From the NCBI GenBank assembly GCA_018826025.1, contig JAHKAK010000013.1:1-16834 (forward strand): a DNA stretch of 16,834 bases, read 5' to 3'. Numbering within the stretch: the stretch's first letter is position 1; every line of letters begins with the position of its first letter. The stretch comes from Patescibacteria group bacterium (lineage in GTDB: Bacteria > Patescibacteriota > Minisyncoccia > Portnoybacterales > GWB1-42-6). Under the pieces are notes generated by a model. The model searched no databases, was not told the origin of the DNA, and saw only the letters and a program-made list of their open reading frames with translations. The translations under genes and the position numbers were made by a program. Positions 10,586 to 16,834 of the stretch are shown piece by piece.

Positions 10586-11479
10586 ATGCATATTCCTGTT
10601 CTTCGCCAAGAAGTTTTAGAGGTGCTGGCGCCGACTGCGAATCAAAATTTTATTGACGGTACCGGCGGCGCGGCGGGTCACACGCTGGCGATTTTAGAGA
10701 AAAGCGCGCCGGCTGGCCGAGTTTTATTTTTTGATTGGGACATTGAAACCATTGCGCGAGCTAAAGAAATTATCGCGGCTCAAGACGCTAAGTTGTTGGA
10801 GCGGGTGATTTTTATAAACGACAGCTATGTTAATATCGCGGCCATCGCGGCGTCTAAAAAATTTAAACCGGTAAGCGGAATTTTACTGGACTTGGGTTTA
10901 TCAAGCGACCAATTGGAAATTAGCGGACGAGGATTTTCTTTCCAGCGAGACGAGCCGCTGGATATGAGGTATTCGCTAAATCAAGAATTAACTGCGCGGG
11001 AAATTTTAAATCATTGGGAGGAGCGGGAGATAGCGAGGATTTTAAAAGAGTATGGCGAGGAACCATTTGCTCGCCAAATAAGCGGAGCCATTATCAAAAA
11101 TAGAAAAATTAAACCAATTTTAAATACCGCGGAATTAGTGAGCCTTTTGGTCCAAGTGATTCCGCCAAAATTTCAACATGCCAGGATCAATTTTGCTACA
11201 AGAACTTGGCAGGCTTTGCGAATTGCCGTTAACGACGAGTTGGATAATCTTAAAAGATTTTTGCCTCAAGCCCTGGATATTTTAGCGGTTGGCGGGCGGC
11301 TGGCGATTATTTCGTTCCATTCACTGGAAGACCGGATAGTAAAAAATTATTTTCGGAATTTAGCTAAAGAGAAAAAAGCGAAACTTTTAAATAAAAAACC
11401 CATTATGGCTGGCGAATCGGAAATCAATCGGAAGACTCGCGGCCGTAGCGCGAAATTACGCGCTATTAAAAAAATCTAA
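10586..11479 (+). CDS. rsmH: 16S rRNA (cytosine-1402-N4)-methyltransferase RsmH
   Basis: 297 aa, a SAM-dependent methyltransferase that modifies C1402 of 16S rRNA in the P site. HIPVLRQEVLEVL is the standard start. The SAM-binding motif I is FIDGTGGAAGHT (22-33), a variant of the usual DxTxGxGGHS, followed by the acidic DWD in VLFFDWDIETI. ILLDLGLSSDQLEISGRGFSF, then RDEPLDMRY, is the most conserved block. NFATRTWQALRIAVNDEL and RLAIISFHSLEDRIVK follow. The C-terminal RSAKLRAIKK is the usual end. It is the second gene of the division cluster. No Shine-Dalgarno precedes the ATG at 10586, which follows the AT-rich repeat. Confidence 0.96.
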   Translation: MHIPVLRQEVLEVLAPTANQNFIDGTGGAAGHTLAILEKSAPAGRVLFFDWDIETIARAKEIIAAQDAKLLERVIFINDSYVNIAAIAASKKFKPVSGILLDLGLSSDQLEISGRGFSFQRDEPLDMRYSLNQELTAREILNHWEEREIARILKEYGEEPFARQISGAIIKNRKIKPILNTAELVSLLVQVIPPKFQHARINFATRTWQALRIAVNDELDNLKRFLPQALDILAVGGRLAIISFHSLEDRIVKNYFRNLAKEKKAKLLNKKPIMAGESEINRKTRGRSAKLRAIKKI

Positions 11480-11528
11480 GTTAGGTCTTAATTACCAACG
11501 ATTTTATGCGTGAAAGCGCTTAAATTCG

Positions 11529-11565
11529 CTTGCCCCGTTAATTTACGAAGTAAATTTTTACGGAG
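11529..11565 (+). repeat. CCCCGTTA-family element between rsmH and ftsL
   Basis: CTTGCCCCGTTAATTTACG (11529-11547) matches the sequence at 8838-8852 (CCCCGTTAAATTTAC) and the left end of the T-loop insertion at 9312-9323. AATTTAC-GAA-GTAAATT here is a perfect 7-bp hairpin. The surrounding 11480-11594 holds no gene. Confidence 0.65.
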
Positions 11566-11594
11566 TAATTGGTAGGAACTAGAAATCCGGACAT

Positions 11595-11930
11595 ATGACC
11601 TATTATCAGCAAAAAAAATCGGCTTTTAGCGACTCGCAAAAAGGCAACGCTTATTTATCGGTAGCGATAATTTTTGGATTGTTTTTATTAATCGTTCTTT
11701 ATTTAACGCAAATAAATAGTGTTGTCGCTAAAAACTTTGAATTACGTTCAGCCCGAAACTCTTTAAAAGCCAGACAAGACGTAAATCAGCAAATGATAAT
11801 TGCGTTGATGCAAGTTCGCTCCATGGTGAACTTAGAAAGCGCGGCCAAAAATTTGAACTTGGTAGCGGTGGAAAAAATTAATTATTTAAAGATAGCGTCG
11901 GAGTTTTTCGTGCTTTCGCAGAAACCATAA
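11595..11930 (+). CDS. ftsL: FtsL/FtsB-like divisome protein
   Basis: 111 aa with the bitopic FtsL layout. A short cytoplasmic N-terminus (1-19) is followed by one transmembrane helix (about 20-39, YLSVAIIFGLFLLIVLYLTQ). An extracytoplasmic coiled coil runs about 42-90, containing VVAKNFELRSARNSLKARQD and later SMVNLESAAKNLNL. The last part, LESAAKNLNLVAVEKINYLK, resembles the conserved end of FtsL/DivIC proteins. Sequence similarity within this family is always weak, so the call rests on topology and on the position between rsmH and ftsI, which is the classic ftsL slot. Confidence 0.8.
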   Translation: MTYYQQKKSAFSDSQKGNAYLSVAIIFGLFLLIVLYLTQINSVVAKNFELRSARNSLKARQDVNQQMIIALMQVRSMVNLESAAKNLNLVAVEKINYLKIASEFFVLSQKP

Positions 11931-11950
11931 TTGATAGTTAGCGATACGCA

Positions 11951-13651
11951 ATGTTAAAATTTGGAAATCTACGACTTTATACTTTATTGATTTTATTAGT
12001 ATTGGTGGCGGGTGTTATTACGGTTCGTTTATTCTCTCTTCAGATAATTAGACATGGCTTTTATGCCGCTTTGGCTAAAGATCAGCATGAAGTTATTGAA
12101 AAATTAATTCCCCGGCGCGGGGAAATTTTTATTCAAGAAAAAGGCGGAGCTTGGCATCCTTTGGCGGTGAATCGGTCGTTTCAAACGGTTTTTTTGGTGC
12201 CCAAGGAAGTGATAGATAAAAATGAGGTAGCGGAAAAATTGACGCAATTAGTTGATGTGCCGATAGCTGAAATTTTGGCCAAGTTACAAAATTCGCAAGA
12301 TCCCTATGAGCCGTTAAAATCAAAATTAGACGATGAAATCGCAGCGCAGATAAAAAATTTAAATTTATCGGGGGTGCATTTGACGTCGGAAGACTGGCGG
12401 TGGTATCCGCAGGGAAGTTTGGCCGCTAATGTTTTGGGATTTATGGGTTTTAGGAATGAAGAGCGCATTGGGCAATATGGCGTTGAACAATATTATCAGG
12501 AAACGTTGGCGGGCCGGAACGGGTTGCTTAGTTCCGAAAAAGATGCGCTGGGCAATTGGCTGTTGTTGGGTGATTATAATTTAGAGCCGGCTCAAGATGG
12601 AAACGCGCTTTATTTGACCATAGATCAGAATGTTCAGTATATGGTTGAACAAAAAATGAAAGCGGTGGTTGAGCGATGGCAGGCCGCGGGCGCTTGCGCT
12701 ATTGTGATGGAGCCGAAAACCGGCGCAATCCGCGCGATGGTGAGCTTGCCCGATTTTGATCCCAACGAATATCAGAAAACAAAAAGCGCGGATTTTTTTA
12801 TGAATTCCTGCGTTCAAAAGCTGTATGAGCCGGGTTCAGTTTTCAAGCCCATAGTCATGGCCGCGGGGCTGGATACGGGAAAGATTTCGCCTGAAACCAC
12901 TTTTACGGATGCCGGTTTTTTACCAATTGGCGGCTATACAATTCAAAACGCGCAGAATAAAACTTACGGTTTAAGCACGATGACCAACGTTTTGGAAAAA
13001 TCAATTAACACGGGTGTGGTTTTTGTCCAGCGCCTGATTGGCGGGGAGATTTTTCAAAAATATATTGAAGCTTTTGGGTTTGATGAGCTAACCGGCATTG
13101 ATTTGGCTGGCGAGGGCAAGGGGGACTTAAAAAATATCAGAGAAAACAGGGAAATAAATTTTGCCACAGCGGCTTTTGGCCAGGGAATTTCCGTGACTTC
13201 GCTGGAGATGGCCTTGGCTGTCGCGGCCATTGCCAATGACGGCCAACTTATGCGACCATATGTAGTGGAAAAAATAGTCCAGCCTGATGGTCAAGAGCAA
13301 ATAACCCAGCCGGAAGTTATTCGGCGAGTGATTTCCTCGGCTAGCGCCGGTAAATTAACCGCGATGCTGGTTAGCACCGTGCGTAATGGCTATGACAGAG
13401 TGAAAATACCCGAATATTTTGTCGCCGGCAAAACCGGCACCGCGCAAATTGCCGAGGGCCGTGGCTATTCAGCTGACGACACCAATCATTCGTTTGAGGG
13501 CTATGCGCCGGCCTACAACCCTAAGTTTTTAATATTTTTGCGGCTGGAAAAACCGCGCGGCATCCAATTCGCCTCCGAGTCCTTAGCGCCGGTTTTTACG
13601 GATATAGCCAAGTATTTATTTAGTTATTATGAGATTCCGCCGGAAGAATAG
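11951..13651 (+). CDS. ftsI: Peptidoglycan transpeptidase FtsI (class B PBP, PBP3-like)
   Basis: 566 aa, a septal D,D-transpeptidase that crosslinks peptidoglycan with FtsW. There is one N-terminal membrane anchor (8-28). The pedestal domain (about 50-210) includes IPRRGEIF and GVEQYYQETLAGRNG. The transpeptidase domain has all three active-site motifs: SVFK with nucleophile S296 and K299, SIN at 351-353, and KTGT at 494-497. FGQGISVTSLEMALAVAAIANDG (409-431) is also typical. No PASTA domain is present. It starts 20 bp after the ftsL-like gene without a Shine-Dalgarno. It is followed immediately by a GCGGAT repeat. Confidence 0.95.
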   Translation: MLKFGNLRLYTLLILLVLVAGVITVRLFSLQIIRHGFYAALAKDQHEVIEKLIPRRGEIFIQEKGGAWHPLAVNRSFQTVFLVPKEVIDKNEVAEKLTQLVDVPIAEILAKLQNSQDPYEPLKSKLDDEIAAQIKNLNLSGVHLTSEDWRWYPQGSLAANVLGFMGFRNEERIGQYGVEQYYQETLAGRNGLLSSEKDALGNWLLLGDYNLEPAQDGNALYLTIDQNVQYMVEQKMKAVVERWQAAGACAIVMEPKTGAIRAMVSLPDFDPNEYQKTKSADFFMNSCVQKLYEPGSVFKPIVMAAGLDTGKISPETTFTDAGFLPIGGYTIQNAQNKTYGLSTMTNVLEKSINTGVVFVQRLIGGEIFQKYIEAFGFDELTGIDLAGEGKGDLKNIRENREINFATAAFGQGISVTSLEMALAVAAIANDGQLMRPYVVEKIVQPDGQEQITQPEVIRRVISSASAGKLTAMLVSTVRNGYDRVKIPEYFVAGKTGTAQIAEGRGYSADDTNHSFEGYAPAYNPKFLIFLRLEKPRGIQFASESLAPVFTDIAKYLFSYYEIPPEE

Positions 13652-13653
13652 AC

Positions 13654-13690
13654 CGCGGATGGCGCGGATTTGGAGCGGATTGACGCGGAC
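13654..13690 (+). repeat. GCGGAT intergenic repeat, copy C
   Basis: It begins 2 bp after the ftsI stop with CGCGGATGGCGCGGATTT and ends CGGATTGACGCGGAC. It aligns gap-free with 5771-5807. The following 13691-13790 is an AT-rich imperfect palindrome built of AGTTAAAAGT and ACTTTTAA blocks, with no gene. A TATACT at 13765-13770 could be a -10 for murF. Confidence 0.75.
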
Positions 13691-13795
13691 TTTAGTTAAA
13701 AGTTAAAAGTCCAAAATTAAAAGTAAATTAAAAAGTTAAAAAGTATTTATTTTTTATTTTAAACTATACTTTTAATTTTTAACTTTTACTGATCT

Positions 13796-15127
13796 ATGCA
13801 CTTAAAATCTATAGATAGTATGAAAATTATGGCTAAGAAACTTTTGATATTTATTTTAAAAATTCTCGCTCAAGCCACTCTTTGGCGGTATAAGCCCGTG
13901 GTTATTGGCATTACCGGCAGCGTTGGTAAAACTTCCGCCAAGGAGGCGATTTGGGCGGTTTTGAAAGAAAAATTTACCGTGCGCCGCAACATTAAAAATT
14001 ATAATAATGAAATCGGCGTGCCCTTGACTATTCTGGGGCAAGAGAGCGGCAATAAATCGTTGTGGCGGTGGTGGCAGATATTTTTAGTTTCTTTTTTTGA
14101 AATTTTTTACACTAAAAATTATCCGAAAATTTTAGTTTTAGAAATGGGTGCCGATAAAATTGGCGACATCGCTTATTTAACGGATTTTGTTAAATGCGAC
14201 GCGGGCGTGGTTATGGCGGTAGGGGAAATTCCAGTCCATGTAGAATTTTTTCAAAGCGCTGATCAAGTGGCTAGGGAAAAATCTAATTTAGTGCGGAGTT
14301 TAGATGAAAAAGGGTGGGCGGTTTTAAATTATGATGATCAGCGTGTTCGTGCCATGGCGCGCAAAACGCCGGCGCAAATTTTTACTTATGGGTTCAGTGA
14401 ACAAGCAGATTTGCGCGCTTCTAATTTTGAACAGCACTTGGAAAATTTGAGTGAAGCCGGTTTGTCTCTCAAAGTTGACTATCAAGGGAGTAATGTGCCC
14501 CTTCGCCTGCGCTATGTTTATGCTCAACATCAAGTTTATTCCATTTTAGCCGGCGTGGCTGTTGGACTAATTTTTAAAATGAATTTAGTGGAAATCGCGC
14601 AAGCGCTTAAAGATTATCGGCCGCCAGCTGGCCGCTTGCAACTGATTTCCGGCATAAAAAATACTTGGCTGATTGACGATACCTATAATTCTTCGCCCAG
14701 CTCTTCGCTTGGCGCTTTGGAATTGTTGGAAAAAATATCTAATTTAAATAAAAACGGAGAACCGGTTCGAAAAATCGCGGCCTTGGGAGATATGCTGGAA
14801 TTGGGCTCTTTCACTGAAGAAGCGCACCGGAAAATTGGCGCCAGAGCCGCGCAAGTCGCTGATATTTTATTGGCAGTTGGAACCAAATCAATTTTTATGG
14901 CGGAGGAAGCCAAAAAAAATGGCATGGCCAAAGAAAATGTTTGGTATTTTGCCAGCTCCGAAGAAGCGGGGAGGGAGTTGCAGGATTTATTACGAGAGGA
15001 TGATGTGATTTTAGTTAAGGGTTCGCAGGGGATTCGCATGGAAAAAATCGTTAAGGAGCTCATGGCCGAACCCCAGCGCGCCAAGGAATTGTTGGTGCGT
15101 CAAGAGGAAGGGTGGGAGAACCGTTGA
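13796..15127 (+). CDS. murF: MurF-like UDP-MurNAc-tripeptide:D-Ala-D-Ala ligase
   Basis: 443 aa, a Mur ligase that adds D-Ala-D-Ala to the UDP-MurNAc peptide in the cytoplasm. The ATP-binding P-loop GITGSVGKTSAKEA lies at 38-51, whereas in typical MurF it lies after an N-terminal domain of about 100 residues. Here that domain is missing, replaced by a basic, hydrophobic helix (about 13-31, MAKKLLIFILKILAQATLW) that may touch the membrane. NYNNEIGVPLT (68-78), LEMGADKIGDIAYL and the C-terminal DDTYNSSPSSSLGALELL with AALGDMLELG match MurF rather than MurC/D/E. ATG at 13820 or 13829 are alternative starts. It is the last gene of the cluster before a bidirectional terminator. Confidence 0.88.
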   Translation: MHLKSIDSMKIMAKKLLIFILKILAQATLWRYKPVVIGITGSVGKTSAKEAIWAVLKEKFTVRRNIKNYNNEIGVPLTILGQESGNKSLWRWWQIFLVSFFEIFYTKNYPKILVLEMGADKIGDIAYLTDFVKCDAGVVMAVGEIPVHVEFFQSADQVAREKSNLVRSLDEKGWAVLNYDDQRVRAMARKTPAQIFTYGFSEQADLRASNFEQHLENLSEAGLSLKVDYQGSNVPLRLRYVYAQHQVYSILAGVAVGLIFKMNLVEIAQALKDYRPPAGRLQLISGIKNTWLIDDTYNSSPSSSLGALELLEKISNLNKNGEPVRKIAALGDMLELGSFTEEAHRKIGARAAQVADILLAVGTKSIFMAEEAKKNGMAKENVWYFASSEEAGRELQDLLREDDVILVKGSQGIRMEKIVKELMAEPQRAKELLVRQEEGWENR

Positions 15128-15128
15128 C

Positions 15129-15144
15129 CGCGGATAAAGCGGAT
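15129..15144 (+). repeat. GCGGAT intergenic repeat, short copy D
   Basis: CGCGGATAAAGCGGAT begins 2 bp after the murF stop, matching the first 16 positions of the repeat family before diverging. Confidence 0.55.
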
Positions 15145-15167
15145 AGTAGGGGATATTGTGGATACAG

Positions 15168-15190
15168 AAAAAGGGGTAATAGCCCCTTTT
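15168..15190. terminator. Bidirectional terminator between murF and lexA
   Basis: AAAAGGGG (15169-15176), loop TAATAG, CCCCTTTT (15183-15190). The perfect stem is flanked by A- and T-rich ends, which suits the convergent gene pair. Confidence 0.85.
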
Positions 15191-15220
15191 AATTTATTTC
15201 TGCGATTATTGCTCGCCTAC

Positions 15221-15257
15221 ATCCGCGTCAATCCGTTAAAAATTAGCGTTATCCGTG
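15221..15257 (-). repeat. GCGGAT intergenic repeat, copy B
   Basis: The reverse complement of copies A and C. On the minus strand it reads CACGGATAACGC and later AACGGATTGACGCGGAT. It lies 5 bp after the lexA stop, so three of the four copies abut a stop codon in the direction of transcription. Confidence 0.75.
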
Positions 15258-15262
15258 CTTAG

Positions 15263-15835
15263 TTAATAGTATTTTTTTATCAACGACACCACGACTCCGC
15301 CGATGCGCAGTTCCTGTTTGGGATAGACGTTGGGATAGTCTTTATTGGCCGGAATCAAAACAATTTCGCTTTTTCGTTTTTGAAAATATTTCATGGTCCA
15401 GGAGCCGTCCACTTCCGCCACGACAATATCGCCGTTTAACGGTTCGCGTTCTGACTCTACGATAACCAGATCATTTGGTGAAATCCCAGCCTCAATCATG
15501 GAACGGCCGATAACACGGAGCATATAATTTTTGGCGGGATTGGTGAGCAAGTATTCATCCAAGGACAGCGTATCCATTTCTTCCTGGTTGGCTAGTGTTG
15601 GCAGGCCGGCGGCCACGGTGCCGAGCACCTTTAGCTCGTGCGTTAATTTTTTAGGAATTAATTTGCCCTGGCTGTCTTTATCTAAATAACCTTGCTCAAT
15701 TAATTGTTTTACCACGTGCCAAGCTGCGTTCACGGATTTAAAATTTAAAAGTTTCGCGACCTCGCGGTAGGAGGGGAGGCGCTTGCGCTGGCGATAGAAC
15801 TTTCTAATTTTGTCTAAGGGTTTTTGGAGGTTCAT
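15263..15835 (-). CDS. lexA: SOS repressor LexA
   Basis: 190 aa, a self-cleaving repressor of DNA-damage genes. The N-terminal winged helix (1-65) contains LPSYREVAKLLNFKSVNAAWHVVKQL. The autocleavage site is A76-G77 in VAAG, and the S24 peptidase dyad is S112 (GRSMIEAGI) and K149 (WTMKYF). Loop DLVIVESEREPLNGDIVVAEVDG is typical. It is shorter than the 202-aa E. coli protein. The start follows a leader of about 170 nt, with no Shine-Dalgarno. It is convergent with murF and repressed by its own product, judging from the SOS box in its promoter. Confidence 0.95.
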   Translation of the reverse strand: MNLQKPLDKIRKFYRQRKRLPSYREVAKLLNFKSVNAAWHVVKQLIEQGYLDKDSQGKLIPKKLTHELKVLGTVAAGLPTLANQEEMDTLSLDEYLLTNPAKNYMLRVIGRSMIEAGISPNDLVIVESEREPLNGDIVVAEVDGSWTMKYFQKRKSEIVLIPANKDYPNVYPKQELRIGGVVVSLIKKYY

Positions 15836-15945
15836 AGTTTAGGAAATTTTCAAGCACCAATTTCCAATTTACAATGAATTTTCAATGATAAAATTTTCAA
15901 ACGTTTAAAAATTGAAGATTAAATCATTTATTGAAAATTGCCGCG

Positions 15946-15979
15946 CCCGCCAAAGCTGCGCTTAGGCGCTGCGGGCGGG
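15946..15979. repeat. GC-rich hairpin in the lexA leader
   Basis: CCCGCC (15946-15951) and GGCGGG (15974-15979) pair, with an inner GCGC/GCGC region, inside an otherwise AT-rich 5' leader made of TTGAAAATT and AATTTTCAA repeats (15841-15940 and 15984-16000). Its role is unknown. Confidence 0.55.
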
Positions 15980-16011
15980 AGATTTGAAAATTGATAATTA
16001 TTTATATCTCT

Positions 16012-16040
16012 AGTCTATTGAACAATCGTTCACTTGTCAA
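16012..16040 (-). promoter_or_regulatory. lexA promoter with embedded SOS box
   Basis: On the minus strand TTGACA (16035-16040), 17-bp spacer, TAGACT (16012-16017). GAACAATCGTTC (16020-16031) is a perfect GAAC-N4-GTTC operator of the Gram-positive LexA type and lies wholly within the spacer. LexA binding would block RNA polymerase, giving autorepression. Confidence 0.85.
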
Positions 16041-16056
16041 CCCCGTTAGAAGTTTT

Positions 16057-16194
16057 TTATCCACAGGTCGGTAGCGCCTTAAATAAAGCCGCAGGCCAGC
16101 TTAGCTGGCCGCAGGCGGAATCGCAGAAAATTTATCGGTTAATAAATGCTCGGCTGAACTTCTATACGGGGTCAACCTCGCTGTCTGTGGATAA
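16057..16194. promoter_or_regulatory. Pair of inverted DnaA-box-like sites upstream of lexA
   Basis: TTATCCACAG at 16057-16066 and CTGTGGATAA at 16185-16194 are perfect inverted matches to the DnaA 9-mer (TTATNCACA). Between them lie a perfect hairpin GGCCAGC-TTA-GCTGGCC (about 16095-16111) and an imperfect second copy (16155-16176) of the AACCCCGTTAGAAGTT sequence at 16039-16054. No gene is present from 15836 to 16336. Confidence 0.45.
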
Positions 16195-16292
16195 GCGTAG
16201 GTAGACTGATTTTAGTTGAAAAAAAGATGAAAAGATGATAATTTAAGGATATAAAAACTGTATCGTTTTTGACATTTGGATTTAGGATTTTG

Positions 16293-16325
16293 TTTAGAAA
16301 TTAGAAATTAGGATTTAGAAATTTG
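16293..16325 (+). repeat. AT-rich TTAGAAATTAG repeat
   Basis: A block made of TTTAGAAATTAGAAATTAGG units, nearly identical to 10553-10580 upstream of rsmH. It ends 11 bp before tRNA-Glu. Confidence 0.6.
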
Positions 16326-16336
16326 ATTGCTAATAC

Positions 16337-16411
16337 GGCCCTATCGTCTAACGGCTAGGACATGCGGTTCTCATCCGTAAAATCGGGGTTCGATTCCCCG
16401 TAGGGCTACCA
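16337..16411 (+). tRNA. tRNA-Glu(CTC)
   Basis: Acceptor GGCCCTA pairs with TAGGGCT (first pair G-U). The D arm is Glu-like (TCGTCTAACGGCTAGGA). The anticodon arm TGCGG-TTCTCAT-CCGTA has anticodon CTC, and the T arm is CGGGG-TTCGATT-CCCCG, then A73. CCA is encoded at 16409-16411. The 3' half is shared, in antisense, with the end of the recombinase gene. Confidence 0.93.
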
Positions 16412-16834
16412 AAATCAAACTTTCCGAAATTGTTGCGGTTTTTTCTGCGGCGATTTGCAAAAATCGCCATTGTTTTTGCGGTATTGCGCGCGCTTCGCGC
16501 GCGGCCAGAATGAGGTTCGAGCCAAAGATTTCTTTGGCAGCAACCTTTTTCGCCAAAAGGTTGCTCTCCCGTGCGATTTGAGGCAAGTTTCTTGCCTCTT
16601 TTATCCAATTTTCCATTGGTTCGACCCAGCCAGTCCGCTTTTGTTCAAGATTCAATATTTTTTCTTCGTGAGACTTCTTTTCCAAAAGAAGTCTTGTTTT
16701 TTCAGTTCGATATATTTCTCTCTCAATATCCTGTTCCAAATAACCATCAAGAAGTCGCTGTAGCTTAGTTTGAATGAAACGGATTCTTTTTTGGGATTCT
16801 TGAACAAAAGCGGCTGAAGATTGGGCGGATTTCA
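16371..16834 (-). CDS. Serine recombinase, C-terminal part (cut by the window edge)
   Basis: The frame is open from the right edge, and TTG at 16739 is internal, not a start. The visible 154 residues begin KSAQSSAAFVQESQKRIRFI and continue as a long coiled coil (LDGYLEQDIEREIYRTEKTRLLLEKKSHEEKI). A C-terminal region follows with WIKEARNLPQIARESNLLAKKVAAKEIFGSNLIL and WRFLQIAAEKTA. This is the pattern of the tail of large serine recombinases in Patescibacteria (after the resolvase, recombinase and zinc-ribbon domains, which lie outside). The last 13 residues, LVALRGIEPRFYG, are encoded by the antisense of the tRNA-Glu 3' half, and the TGA stop falls in its anticodon loop. This points to integration at the tRNA. 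Confidence 0.8.
   Translation of the reverse strand, partial: KSAQSSAAFVQESQKRIRFIQTKLQRLLDGYLEQDIEREIYRTEKTRLLLEKKSHEEKILNLEQKRTGWVEPMENWIKEARNLPQIARESNLLAKKVAAKEIFGSNLILAAREARAIPQKQWRFLQIAAEKTATISESLILVALRGIEPRFYG

Noticed and set aside
16348..16608. Second minus-strand frame ending in a GNRTP-type tail, and plus-strand frames 16455-16768
   Set aside because: They overlap the recombinase in other frames. The GNRTP tail is translated antisense tRNA.

Overview
The window looks like a chromosomal piece of a Candidate Phyla Radiation (Patescibacteria) bacterium. The genes are short and single-domain. The MurF homologue has lost its N-terminal domain. Most housekeeping start codons lack a Shine-Dalgarno sequence. 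The intergenic spaces are full of AT-rich and GC-rich palindromes. TGA is used as a stop (hydrolase, HTH protein, murF, recombinase), which argues against the code-25 lineages. Taxonomy is inferred from gene content and style, not from a marker search.

Layout. 1-2766, minus strand: an envelope cluster of a DedA membrane protein, an alpha/beta hydrolase and a GT4 glycosyltransferase, followed by the first codons of another glycosyltransferase. 2940-4400: a small accessory patch. A promoter drives a Leu-rich 19-codon leader peptide, a mutually exclusive antiterminator/terminator, a 46-aa zinc-ribbon protein and a 64-aa coiled protein. An unrecognised 202-aa gene is convergent with these. The three proteins of this patch have strong Shine-Dalgarno sites, unlike the rest of the window. 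4454-5554: mltG. 5566-7009: an L10-leader-controlled rplJ-rplL operon. 7301-8784: a divergent pair, a degenerate PP2C-like protein and a winged-helix protein with a nucleotidyltransferase-like domain.

8802-9378 is the strangest stretch. It holds two intact but different tRNA-Val(CAC) genes, each bracketed by a perfect inverted repeat and each lying inside fragments of another tRNA-like sequence. Several orphan tRNA 3' halves lie between them, preceded by a shared GGGGCAAGT-type sequence.

9534-15127 is a division and cell-wall (dcw) cluster: mraZ, rsmH, an ftsL-like gene, ftsI and murF. Its promoter carries helically spaced TGGA repeats that fit MraZ autoregulation. It ends at a bidirectional terminator shared with convergent lexA. 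The lexA promoter carries a perfect GAAC-N4-GTTC SOS box between -35 and -10. At the right edge is tRNA-Glu(CTC). A serine-recombinase C-terminus reads antisense into its 3' half, suggesting that an integrated mobile element extends beyond the window.

How the genes fit together: the mltG, ftsI, murF, DedA and glycosyltransferase products all concern envelope and peptidoglycan assembly. rplJ-rplL, lexA and mraZ each show a visible autoregulatory signal. The most novel candidates are the leader-peptide attenuator at 2946-3098 and the nested tRNA array at 8802-9378.
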